A DNA stretch of 64,000 bases, from the NCBI GenBank assembly GCA_036498905.1, contig DASYER010000075.1:14175-78174 (forward strand), read 5' to 3'. The notes beneath the pieces were generated by a model. The model saw nothing but the letters and a program-made list of their open reading frames with translations, had not been told where the DNA came from and did no database searches. Shown here one piece after another: positions 7,781-15,712 of the stretch. Numbering within the stretch: position 1 is the first letter of the stretch; each line of letters begins with the position of its first letter. This stretch comes from DAIDKA01 sp036498905 (GTDB lineage Bacteria; Pseudomonadota; Gammaproteobacteria; Steroidobacterales; Steroidobacteraceae). The position numbers and the translations under genes were made by a program.

Positions 7781-10411
7781 CTACTGGTACGAGTAGCCGA
7801 CCGTCAGCCCGACGGTACGAGGTTGCGACACGATAGCTTGGGCGCGGTTGCCGAATATGGCCGGATCCTGATAGGACGTCACGCCCAGATTGTTCGTGAG
7901 ATTATTTACGAACAAGGCCATGCTCCAATGCGCCCCCTCGTATCCGGCGCGGGCACTCGCCATCGTATAGCCGCCGACGGTGGGCACGGTTGCCGATAGC
8001 GCCGGTAACACCGCACTTTGATAGTGCCCACTAACAGAGAAATATAGCTCGCCCTGATTGAGCGGAATGTGTCCGTACTTCAAGGTAAGCGCGACGCTGT
8101 TGCGCGGCGTGCCAGGCAGTGCTGTGCCAATGCCCGGCGGCGGTGCAGAAACGTTTGGCAACACAAACAGTGGATTCAGGGACGTTATTTTCGTTTGATC
8201 GTAGGTATAGTCGAGCTGTCCCTCGAGATGACGCGTGACGAGCGCATCCATTTCAGTCTCAATGCCCTTACTATAGGCATCCCCGATATTCATCGATGCC
8301 GGAAGTACCAGGGGTGTGAGCTGCAACCCTTCCTGCACGTTTCGCCAGTCGATATAGTATCCGGCGAGGGAGTATTTGAACCTACTTTCGACGGTTCCCT
8401 TGAAGCCGATTTCGTAATTGTTCGCGGTGTCGGGCGAGAGCTGTCTCAGCTTGTCCGGCAGAGTATAGAGACCACCCAGCTCGGAGGAAGGCAGCGCGTT
8501 CACGCTGCCACGCCGAAACCCCTGCGAGAAGGTTGCGTAGACCAGATTGGTCTTGTCCAGCTGATAGGAGGTGTTGAACTTCCACGTCGCGCGACGCCAG
8601 GTGTCGCTCAGGGAGATGTTCGCAATCGGGATGCCAGGCGCGAAGAACGGCCCCGCATCGAACAGCAAGCCGGTCTGCTGGGACGCAGCGATAGTCTGTT
8701 TGAAGACACGCCCACCCCCGGTCACACTCCAATTGGAGGTGACGTGCCAAGTGATATCACCGAAAAGCGCGAGATCCTTGAACGTGGTTTCGAAGTCTCC
8801 GATATAGGCCTGGTCCTTCACAATTGGAATTCCGGCATACGAGCTGACGAGGCCGGCACCCGTCTCCCCGACTCCGCAGTACGAAGGTGTGGTGCCATCG
8901 CCCGAGCTCTGACCGTAGATTGGCTGGCACGAGTTGTACCAGTCGAGATAACCGGGTTCGAAATCGTGCTCCTGGATATCGGTCTGCTGGTGATTAAAGA
9001 ACAGGCCTGCCACCCACTCCAATGCACCCCCGTCCTTGGAAGCCAGCCGCAGCTCCTGTGTTATCGGCCTGTCGTCGAGCCGCTCATAGCCTTGAATGAA
9101 GGTTCGTGGAAACTGGCCGTAGAGGCTCTGATAGAAGAAGAAGTTGCTGTACTGGGCAGTCTCATCCGCCCGCGTCCGATTTGAGTGATCCGCCCACGAG
9201 GTCGATGAAGAGAGAGTCGCGAACCCCAAGTCGTATTCCAGACTCAGCGCGACCAGGTCGACTTTGTCCGTCGTGGTTGTCGCACTGTTCTCGGCATCCG
9301 ATAGGCGGTCAATGCCAGACGGCACAGATTCACTGTACAGCTGCGGCGCAAGCGGCGGATTGGTGAAAGTACCGCCAGGCTGAGTGTTGGGGCTTATAGG
9401 CATATTGAACGCAGCGGTGCTGGTTGCTGCGTACGGATAACCCTGAGCCGTCGAGAGCTGATGATAGTAGGAAAGTTGCGCGCGAAAGGCATCGCTGGGC
9501 TTCCACAGTGCCGAAATGCGCGCCGTTGTGTATCCGTAGTCGTTTACATGATCACGACCGTAGAATTCCGGCGCGCTGAACAGGTTTCCGGGCTGTGCCG
9601 CTATAGGCGCTCCGTTTGAATCAAGCGCGAACAGATTCGGCTGATTGATGAATCCGGCATCATGCGAGAAGCTGGCGTTGCCGCGGACAGCAAACGTTTC
9701 GCTCAACGGAATGTTGATCATTCCACTCACGTTTTCGTTCGGCGCGCCCGTATGCTGCGTGTCGCTGATCGTCGCGTCTACTTTCGCATCGAATCCGGTG
9801 GGATCCGGTGCGTGCTGGATGAACTTGATTGTTCCACCCAAGGATCCTGAGCCGTACAGAGTTCCCTGCGGACCCTTCAGAACCTCGACGCGTTCGAGAT
9901 CCTGAAAGCGCAGACTCACGAAAATCGGAGTGTCATCGACATAAGTGGACACCGGCGGCACCACAGGTGACGCCGCGGCCGGCAGGCCCGCTGTCGTCTC
10001 ACTGTTAAGTCCGCGAATCACCAGATTTGCACCGTTGACGCCGCTGAATGGTCCCTTGTCCGTGTAGTTCACACCCGACAAAATGTGCGACAGATCGGAG
10101 ATGTCCTCGATGCCGCCCTGTTTGAGCTGCTCACCCGTTATCGCGATGATGCTGAGAGGAACATTCTGCGCCGACACCTCGTGACGCGTGGCTGTCACAA
10201 CTACTTCAGCCAGACCCGTATCGGCGACACTCGCGCCTGCCTCGGCGACGGTCGCAGCACTCGAAATCTCCGTCGTGGCGTTCGTGCCGTTCTCTGCGCT
10301 TGCCGCGGCGGCATACAGAATGGCAATAACAGTCGCAGCCACCGTACTGACTTCACGGCGATGCGGTTGAAGATGGGACTCTTTAGCGACCCGAATTCGT
10401 GGGACTACCAT
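7781..10411 (-). CDS. TonB-dependent outer-membrane receptor, first gene of the guanidine operon
   Basis: This is a beta-barrel receptor for energised uptake across the outer membrane. A signal peptide (TVAATVIAILYAAAASAENG) is followed by the TonB-box-like segment EVVVTATRHEVSAQNVPLS, a plug domain (GEQLKQGGIEDISDLSHIL; NLVIRGLNSE; LKGPQGTLYGSGSLGGTI) and a long barrel. The frame extends to 10534, but I chose ATG 10411 because a perfect AGGAGG sits at 10422-10427 with 10-base spacing. The longer version would also run into the riboswitch expression platform. The product is about 876 residues. Position under a guanidine-I riboswitch and ahead of the degradation genes suggests import of guanidine, a guanidino compound or a needed metal complex. 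The ligand is not deducible from sequence. Confidence 0.92.
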   Translation of the reverse strand: MVVPRIRVAKESHLQPHRREVSTVAATVIAILYAAAASAENGTNATTEISSAATVAEAGASVADTGLAEVVVTATRHEVSAQNVPLSIIAITGEQLKQGGIEDISDLSHILSGVNYTDKGPFSGVNGANLVIRGLNSETTAGLPAAASPVVPPVSTYVDDTPIFVSLRFQDLERVEVLKGPQGTLYGSGSLGGTIKFIQHAPDPTGFDAKVDATISDTQHTGAPNENVSGMINIPLSETFAVRGNASFSHDAGFINQPNLFALDSNGAPIAAQPGNLFSAPEFYGRDHVNDYGYTTARISALWKPSDAFRAQLSYYHQLSTAQGYPYAATSTAAFNMPISPNTQPGGTFTNPPLAPQLYSESVPSGIDRLSDAENSATTTTDKVDLVALSLEYDLGFATLSSSTSWADHSNRTRADETAQYSNFFFYQSLYGQFPRTFIQGYERLDDRPITQELRLASKDGGALEWVAGLFFNHQQTDIQEHDFEPGYLDWYNSCQPIYGQSSGDGTTPSYCGVGETGAGLVSSYAGIPIVKDQAYIGDFETTFKDLALFGDITWHVTSNWSVTGGGRVFKQTIAASQQTGLLFDAGPFFAPGIPIANISLSDTWRRATWKFNTSYQLDKTNLVYATFSQGFRRGSVNALPSSELGGLYTLPDKLRQLSPDTANNYEIGFKGTVESRFKYSLAGYYIDWRNVQEGLQLTPLVLPASMNIGDAYSKGIETEMDALVTRHLEGQLDYTYDQTKITSLNPLFVLPNVSAPPPGIGTALPGTPRNSVALTLKYGHIPLNQGELYFSVSGHYQSAVLPALSATVPTVGGYTMASARAGYEGAHWSMALFVNNLTNNLGVTSYQDPAIFGNRAQAIVSQPRTVGLTVGYSYQ

Positions 10412-10421
10412 TGCCGATGGA

Positions 10422-10529
10422 CCTCCTAGCACAAGCCGTTGCCCGACATGCGAGGAGCGTCGTGAATTCGGTATCGGGGCAACCACCGCGACGGAGATCG
10501 TCCCGAAGGCCATCACTGGCTCCTCGCAA
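10422..10529 (-). promoter_or_regulatory. Putative riboswitch expression platform with Shine-Dalgarno sequestration
   Basis: Between the aptamer and the TonB receptor start, the minus-strand RNA carries GCGAGGAGC (10527-10519) and its perfect complement GCUCCUCGC (10458-10450). The CUCCU core of the second element can alternatively pair with the Shine-Dalgarno AGGAG (10427-10423). A further 7-base inverted repeat (10477-10483 with 10438-10444) encloses the second element in its loop. This fits translational control in which guanidine binding frees the ribosome site. The pairings are read from sequence; the switching order is inferred. Confidence 0.55.
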
Positions 10530-10645
10530 CCCAATCTCCCGGGCTTTTATCCCGCCGTGTATCCAAGTCGCTTTACTGCGCTCCTGGACTGCCTCTCTCG
10601 GACCAGACACCCGTTTCAGCAACAGGCCGGAACCCTAGACGCACA
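10530..10645 (-). promoter_or_regulatory. Guanidine-I riboswitch (ykkC-yxkD class) aptamer
   Basis: Reading the minus strand 5' to 3', all three signature segments occur in order: GUCUAGGGUUCCGG (10640-10627), CUGGUCCGAGAGAGGC (10606-10591) and ACACGGCGGGAUAAAAGCCC followed at once by GGGAGA (10560-10535). A variable hairpin region lies between the second and third. These are the highly conserved blocks of the guanidine-sensing ykkC RNA. It lies about 120 bases upstream of the TonB receptor start and should switch the whole guanidine operon on when guanidine is present. Confidence 0.95.
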
Positions 10646-10877
10646 TTTCAACTATTCCATGCACTCCGTTGCAAGGGTTGTGCCGATATCCATCGTTGCA
10701 GAGCGGCTGCATTGTTCAGCTCACGAAAACAACGTGTTACGCGGGCAAATGCAGTTGCGCGGCACCTGGGGATCGGGCCTGCGTGTGCCCCAGCACAGGG
10801 CCTTTCGGACTTTCTGCCCCAGGATTGACCAGCCCGCCAGAGTCACGGACACCTTCAGATGCGTCCACAATGTGGGG

Positions 10878-11648
10878 ATGGGACTTCAGATTGCGAACCG
10901 ATGGTTCGAGTTCGAGCGCGTTAGTGATGGCATCACGCGCATTTGGGAGCCTCACGTCATCAGGGTCATGCAATGCAATGTCTGGCACGTGCGGGGGCGA
11001 GACCGCGACCTCATTATCGATACCGGAATGGGGCTCAGCAGTCTCACGTGTGCGGCCGCGGATGTGTTTTCCAAGCCGCTCACCGCCGTCGCGACACACA
11101 CTCATCTGGATCATGTGGGCTCATTGCATGAGTTTTCGGAGCGTGTCGTGCACATCTCCGAGGCTGAGCGCCTGACGCGGCCGTCCGATAACTTCAGCAT
11201 GCTGCGCGAGGATCACACGGTGGAGTTCATCGCTGCATTGGAGCATGCCGGGTACGAAGTCGGTGACACTTTCATTACCGCCCTTCCGTGCGCGGATTTC
11301 AATCTACGGAAGTTCGCGTGTCCGGCGGCACCGGCGACGCGCGTAGTACGGGAGGGCGACGTGCTCGACTTGGGAGACCGGGTGTTTGAAATACTGCACT
11401 TGCCAGGACATTCGCCCGGAAGCATCGGCTTGTGGGAGGCAGCGACGCGGATCTTCTTCTCCGGTGATGCCATTTATGATGGACCACTACTCGATGAATT
11501 GCCCGGCAGCGACATCGCCGTTTACACGGCAACCATGCGACGAATTGAAACACTGCCCGCGCGCGTGGTGCACGCGGGCCATGATCCCAGCTTTGGCGGC
11601 GCACGGTTGCGAGAGCTCGCCAGAGCGTATCTCCAGCGACGCTCCTAA
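10878..11648 (+). CDS. Metallo-beta-lactamase-fold metallohydrolase
   Basis: This cytoplasmic MBL-fold hydrolase of about 256 residues starts MGLQIANRWFEFERV. The metal site is complete: the HxHxDH motif in ATHTHLDHVGS, a His in LHLPGHSPGSIGL, an Asp in FFSGDAIYDG, and a terminal His in VVHAGHDPSFGG. The open frame starts at 10557 on paper, but the upstream part overlaps the oppositely oriented guanidine riboswitch and looks non-coding. I therefore chose the ATG at 10878, where family homology begins. It is divergent from the guanidine operon and followed by a LuxR-type regulator. The substrate is unknown, as it could be a glyoxalase II-like thioester, a lactone or another ester. Confidence 0.82.
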   Translation: MGLQIANRWFEFERVSDGITRIWEPHVIRVMQCNVWHVRGRDRDLIIDTGMGLSSLTCAAADVFSKPLTAVATHTHLDHVGSLHEFSERVVHISEAERLTRPSDNFSMLREDHTVEFIAALEHAGYEVGDTFITALPCADFNLRKFACPAAPATRVVREGDVLDLGDRVFEILHLPGHSPGSIGLWEAATRIFFSGDAIYDGPLLDELPGSDIAVYTATMRRIETLPARVVHAGHDPSFGGARLRELARAYLQRRS

Positions 11649-11790
11649 GCGCAACTGATCGAGCTCGCCAAATCCCGCACGCCGCCGGGATGCTCAGCCT
11701 GTAGCCGCTGACCATCCGCTTCTTCATCACACCGCCAGGGGCAGCGCATGCGCGCGAATTTCCTGCGCCAAGATCGGCAGCTGATGAATC

Positions 11791-14478
11791 TTGAGAGGCA
11801 CGGCGGGACAAATCGCGGTCTCTAGTACGGAAAGAGCTTATGATTCTGTGAAGCTCGCGGTTGGGGGGGGGGCCACCATCAAACTACTGGAACGCGAAGT
11901 TCAACTGCGGCGCCTCGAGCAGGCGTTTGAACAGACCAAGCAGGGCCACGGTCGGCTTCTGGCGATTTCCGGGGAAGCCGGCACCGGCAAGACGACATTG
12001 GTGGAACGCTTTGTCTTTGCACATGGCAAGCAAGCGCGCGTGCATCGTGGGGCCTGCGAGAATCTGTCTACGCCGGAGGCCCTGCTACCCTTACGAGACA
12101 TCATGCGAGCAAGTGGCGAGTCATTCGACCCCGCTCTCGATCCCATTCAGTCGTTTGAGCGACTACTGCGCCTGCTGGCCGCCTCCCCCACCCCGTGTGT
12201 GCTGGTCATTGAGGATCTGCACTGGGCTGACACCGTCACGCTTGATCTCATCCGCTTTCTCGCACGGCGCATCGGACCGCTGCGGGTCTTGATTCTACTG
12301 ACCTATCGCGACGAAGAGGTCGATGCGCGCTCCCCGGTACGCCTTGTTCTCGGCGAGGCGGCGGCCGGAAGTCTGGAGCGCATGAGCCTGGAGGCATTGT
12401 CGATGGATGCCGTTGCGCAACTTGCCGCGGATCATGGCCGCAGCGGCGCGGAGATCTTTGCTCTCACCGCCGGCAATCCCTTCATGGTCAGCGAAGCACT
12501 GGCCGTGGAGGGCGATCTGCCGACGGATGCAGTGCGTGATGCGACTCTGGCGCGCGCGTCCCGCCTGGCACCGGATGCCCGCGCGGTTCTGGAGGCCGTG
12601 TCGATATTTCCGCGGCGCGCCGATACGGCAATCATCGCCGAGATGGTCGGACATGGTCTTTCCGGTCTCGATGCCTGTGTCGAGAAGGGTATGCTGACAC
12701 TCGACGGCGCCGTGCTGCGATTTCGGCACGAGCTGGCTCGTCGCGCCGTCGAGGCCGCCGTTGCGCCCTCGCGCAGGCGCGGCCTGCATCAGGCGGTGGT
12801 AAACGAGCTGGCTCGACGTCCAAATGCGCGCGCCAGCGAAATCGCTCATCACGCCCAGCGAGCGGGCGATGTCGAGAAGCAATTGAAATTCGCAGCAATT
12901 GCGGGACGCGAATCGGCCGGTGCCGGAGCGCCGCGTGAAGCGGTGGCGCACTACGAGGCCATTTTGCGGCATCGCGACATTCTTGATGCCACGACTCTGA
13001 CCGATGCTCTGGAGCGGTTCGCCGAGCAATCGTACCTCATGGGCGCCGTCGACAATGCCGTGACCGCAATGCAGGAGGCTGCCGAGCTGCGAAGATCTAC
13101 CGGCGAAACGCTGCGATTAGGACAAGACCTCACCCGCTTGACCCGCTTTGCGTGGATGTGCGGTCGACGACACGAGGCCGAAGGATTCGTCGACGAAGCG
13201 ATTGGTGTGTTGGAGCAGGCCCCGCCGGGGCGTGAACTCGCGTGGGCCTACTCCCACAAGTCACAGCTGGAAATGCTGGCTTCACTGATACCTCAGGCCG
13301 TTCAGTGGGGAGAGCGCGCCCTGAGTCTGGCAAGAAGTCTGGGCGAAGATGAGATCGCGGTTCATGCGCTGGGCAACATCGGCACCTCGAGGGCTGATAG
13401 CGCACGCTCAGGAAACCTGACCGAGCTGGAGCAAAGTCTCGAGCTCGCGCTCAAGGGCAATTTTCAGGACCACGTCGAGCGCGCGTCCTGCAATCTCACC
13501 TGCACCCACTACACGCGCCGCGAGTATGAGGCCGCACTGGCTCGCATCGAGCGCGGCGTCGCATATGCCGCCGAGCGGCAGCTGAATCACTGGGAAGGCT
13601 ACCTCAGGGGCTGGCGCGCGATGATTCTGCTGGATCAGGGCAAGTGGGCGGCGGCCGAGGATGAGATCGGATTGATCCTGAGTCGCACGTACAGTTCAGG
13701 TGTCTATCGCTTCCCGGCACTTGTTGCGCTGGCGAGGCTGCGCATCCGGCGCGGGGATCCGGACAGCGAGACACCCTTCGAGGCGGCTCGCGGCCTGTCG
13801 GCGACGCTCGCGGAGCTGCAACGAAGCGTCTATGTCGCCGCCCTGAAGGCCGAACTGGCCTGGCTCGGCGCGCCCGATGATGCCGCTGCAAGCCGGGAGG
13901 CCATTGCGCTGCTGCAAGAGGTCTATGCGCTCGCAAGGGAGCGGGACGCGAGCTGGGTGGCTGAGGATATGGCCTTGTGGCTTCATTTATTGGGCGACGG
14001 GGTGGCAGGCACTGCGGAGCTTTTGACCCCATATCGTGACCATTGCGAAGGACGCTGGAAAGAGGCCGCCATCGGCTGGAAGAGAGTTGGCCGCCCCTAC
14101 GAGGAAGCCCTCGCGCTCAGTGAAGGAGATGATGCCGCACAGCGCGCAGCAATAGCAGCACTCGATCGTCTCGGGGCGGCTCCGGCGGCGGCGCGCGTTC
14201 GGCGTCAACTGCGCTCCAGCGGGGCTGTGGCAATTCCGCGCGGCCCGATCGCTCGCACGCGCGCCAATGCTGCAGGCCTTACTCGCCGCCAGATTGAAGT
14301 ATTGGTCCTGGTGGACCAAGGTCTAAGCAACGTGGAAATAGCCGATCGATTGTGCATTTCGGCCAAAACCGCGGAACACCACGTATCCGCGATTATCGCG
14401 CGTCTCGAGGTCGGGACGCGGCGCAACGCCGCGCAGGCCGCCCGCTCTCTCGGGCTCCTGGCCGAGCACAAGAAATAG
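11791..14478 (+). CDS. LuxR-family regulator with AAA ATPase and TPR-like domains (LAL/MalT type)
   Basis: This is a large cytoplasmic signal-integrating transcription factor of about 895 residues. It has a Walker A motif (GEAGTGKTT, about 61-69), a Walker B region (CVLVIEDLHWAD, about 136-147), a long helical middle resembling TPR repeats, and a C-terminal LuxR helix-turn-helix (GLTRRQIEVLVLVDQGLSN, then CISAKTAEHHVSAIIARL). The start is uncertain. The frame opens with TTG at 11791, GTG at 11848 is an alternative, and neither has a strong ribosome site. A run of ten G (11863-11872) lies within the first 30 codons. The inducer and targets are unknown; its neighbours are the MBL hydrolase and the MddA-like gene. 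Confidence 0.85.
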   Translation: MRGTAGQIAVSSTERAYDSVKLAVGGGATIKLLEREVQLRRLEQAFEQTKQGHGRLLAISGEAGTGKTTLVERFVFAHGKQARVHRGACENLSTPEALLPLRDIMRASGESFDPALDPIQSFERLLRLLAASPTPCVLVIEDLHWADTVTLDLIRFLARRIGPLRVLILLTYRDEEVDARSPVRLVLGEAAAGSLERMSLEALSMDAVAQLAADHGRSGAEIFALTAGNPFMVSEALAVEGDLPTDAVRDATLARASRLAPDARAVLEAVSIFPRRADTAIIAEMVGHGLSGLDACVEKGMLTLDGAVLRFRHELARRAVEAAVAPSRRRGLHQAVVNELARRPNARASEIAHHAQRAGDVEKQLKFAAIAGRESAGAGAPREAVAHYEAILRHRDILDATTLTDALERFAEQSYLMGAVDNAVTAMQEAAELRRSTGETLRLGQDLTRLTRFAWMCGRRHEAEGFVDEAIGVLEQAPPGRELAWAYSHKSQLEMLASLIPQAVQWGERALSLARSLGEDEIAVHALGNIGTSRADSARSGNLTELEQSLELALKGNFQDHVERASCNLTCTHYTRREYEAALARIERGVAYAAERQLNHWEGYLRGWRAMILLDQGKWAAAEDEIGLILSRTYSSGVYRFPALVALARLRIRRGDPDSETPFEAARGLSATLAELQRSVYVAALKAELAWLGAPDDAAASREAIALLQEVYALARERDASWVAEDMALWLHLLGDGVAGTAELLTPYRDHCEGRWKEAAIGWKRVGRPYEEALALSEGDDAAQRAAIAALDRLGAAPAAARVRRQLRSSGAVAIPRGPIARTRANAAGLTRRQIEVLVLVDQGLSNVEIADRLCISAKTAEHHVSAIIARLEVGTRRNAAQAARSLGLLAEHKK
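11863..11872 (+). repeat. G10 homopolymer tract near the start of the LuxR-type gene
   Basis: Ten consecutive G bases sit shortly after the candidate start codons of the LuxR-type gene. A change of one base would shift the frame between the start and the ATPase domain. The other two frames upstream meet stops soon after their ATGs (ATG 11784 and ATG 11840), so a length change would probably turn the gene off. It may be a slippage site or a sequencing-error hotspot. Confidence 0.7.
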
Positions 14479-14575
14479 GGGTCGCGGTCGACAAAGATGG
14501 GGGCAGTTGCCCCATGCGCGCGGGAACCCTTCCTCGCACCATGCCTCCCGGTCAACCTGGCCGGGGAGCAAACAA

Positions 14576-15349
14576 ATGTCTCGCATCGCAATCTTTGTCT
14601 ATGGAATTGCCAGCTATCTGGTCTTCTTCGCGGTGTTTCTCTATGGCATCGGCTTCATCGGCGGATTCGCCACGCCGACTACATTGGATGCCACACCGCA
14701 GGCGCCGCTTTGGCAGGCCCTCGTGGTCGATGTCGGTCTGTTGGCTGCATTTGCGCTTCAACACAGCGGAATGGCGCGCCCGGCCTTCAAGCGCTGGTGG
14801 ACACGCCTCGTTCCGGAGGCTGCTGAGCGCAGCACCTACGTCCTCTTGAGCTCCGTGGCATTGGCCGCACTTTTCGCCTTCTGGGAGCCGATCGGCGGTG
14901 TTGTCTGGCGGGCACCGGACGGTGTCATCCGAACATCGGTTATCACTGTCTACCTGCTCGGCTGGGCACTGCTTCTGTATACGACCTTTCTGATCGACCA
15001 TTTCGATCTGTTCGGCCTGAAGCAGGTTTGGCGGCGACTGGGAAGCAAGGTCTATCGTGCGCCCGTGTTTCGCACCCCCAGCCTATACAAGTTCGTGCGC
15101 CATCCCCTGTACATCGGCTGGCTTACGATTTTCTGGGCGGCACCCAAAATGAGCGCGGCTCATCTGCTGTTTGCAGCAACCTGCACTGCGTACATCCTGA
15201 TTGCCATCCGCTGGGAAGAGCGCGACTTGGAATCCGCGTTTGGAGATGTGTACGCCGACTACAGGAGCCGAACCCCTATGCTGGTACCGCGGCCCTGGTC
15301 GCACCGGACTTCGGATGCACCTGTCAGAATGCGCCGCGCGGTTGAATGA
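14576..15349 (+). CDS. mddA: MddA-like methanethiol S-methyltransferase (NnrU/isoprenylcysteine methyltransferase superfamily)
   Basis: This integral membrane methyltransferase of about 257 residues would convert methanethiol to dimethyl sulfide using S-adenosylmethionine. It has several membrane helices, the first being MSRIAIFVYGIASYLVFFAV. Family motifs are FALQHSGMARPAFKRWWTRL, ERSTYVLLSS, LIDHFDLFGLKQVW, the SAM-binding RHPLYIGWLTIFW and the C-terminal EERDLESAFGDVYADYR. I chose the start at 14576 because GGGGAG lies just upstream; the frame continues to 14507 without a better site. It follows the LuxR-type gene by about 100 bases. NnrU-like proteins share the fold, so the exact substrate is a family-based call. 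Confidence 0.78.
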   Translation: MSRIAIFVYGIASYLVFFAVFLYGIGFIGGFATPTTLDATPQAPLWQALVVDVGLLAAFALQHSGMARPAFKRWWTRLVPEAAERSTYVLLSSVALAALFAFWEPIGGVVWRAPDGVIRTSVITVYLLGWALLLYTTFLIDHFDLFGLKQVWRRLGSKVYRAPVFRTPSLYKFVRHPLYIGWLTIFWAAPKMSAAHLLFAATCTAYILIAIRWEERDLESAFGDVYADYRSRTPMLVPRPWSHRTSDAPVRMRRAVE

Positions 15350-15712
15350 CGGCACGACGCACCGGTCGGCCGGTCATGTCCGCCGCCCACGCGCCATATC
15401 GACCCTCGGGTCCGTGTGGCGCGTGGGCGCCGCCGTCAGCGCAGCTGAGTCAGGGTATCTCGCGAGTATCTCGAGTCCCATCTGGAGCGGGCTCGCTGCG
15501 CCTGTTTTGCCCGCAGCGACTCATGCCAGCGATCCAGCTCCTTTGGGGTCAACGGGCGCGGGCCGCTCTCCGGCCGCAATGGATCTTTCGGTCGCATAGG
15601 CATACCTTAATAGCCGGTACGCCAGGATCCTGTGAACCGCGACACATCGGCGTGAACAACTCCCCTCTGCATCAGCCCGCAAGACATAACCGGGCATCGT
15701 CGGCCTTCCCTG
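15350..15712. other. Intergenic region between convergent mddA-like and OPT genes
   Basis: This gap of about 360 bases lies between the 3' ends of two convergent genes. The plus-strand frames here have arginine-rich, non-family translations and look spurious. The only candidate I can support is a small minus-strand reading frame at 15436-15597. I see no convincing hairpin with a U-tract. Confidence 0.5.
15436..15597 (-). CDS. Possible small basic protein (53 residues), unknown function
   Basis: A minus-strand frame begins MRPKDPLRPESGPRPLTPKE and ends RYSRDTLTQLR. It is strongly basic, with a helix-forming middle (LDRWHESLRAKQAQRARSRW). The ATG at 15597 is preceded by AAGG with a spacing of about 8 bases. 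The composition looks coding, but I recognise no family. It lies alone between two convergent genes and downstream of none. It may be a genuine small protein or chance. Confidence 0.35.
   Translation of the reverse strand: MRPKDPLRPESGPRPLTPKELDRWHESLRAKQAQRARSRWDSRYSRDTLTQLR

Noticed and set aside
10557..10877. Upstream extension of the MBL-fold frame
   Set aside because: It overlaps the guanidine riboswitch on the opposite strand, and its translation does not resemble the family. The hydrolase begins at 10878.
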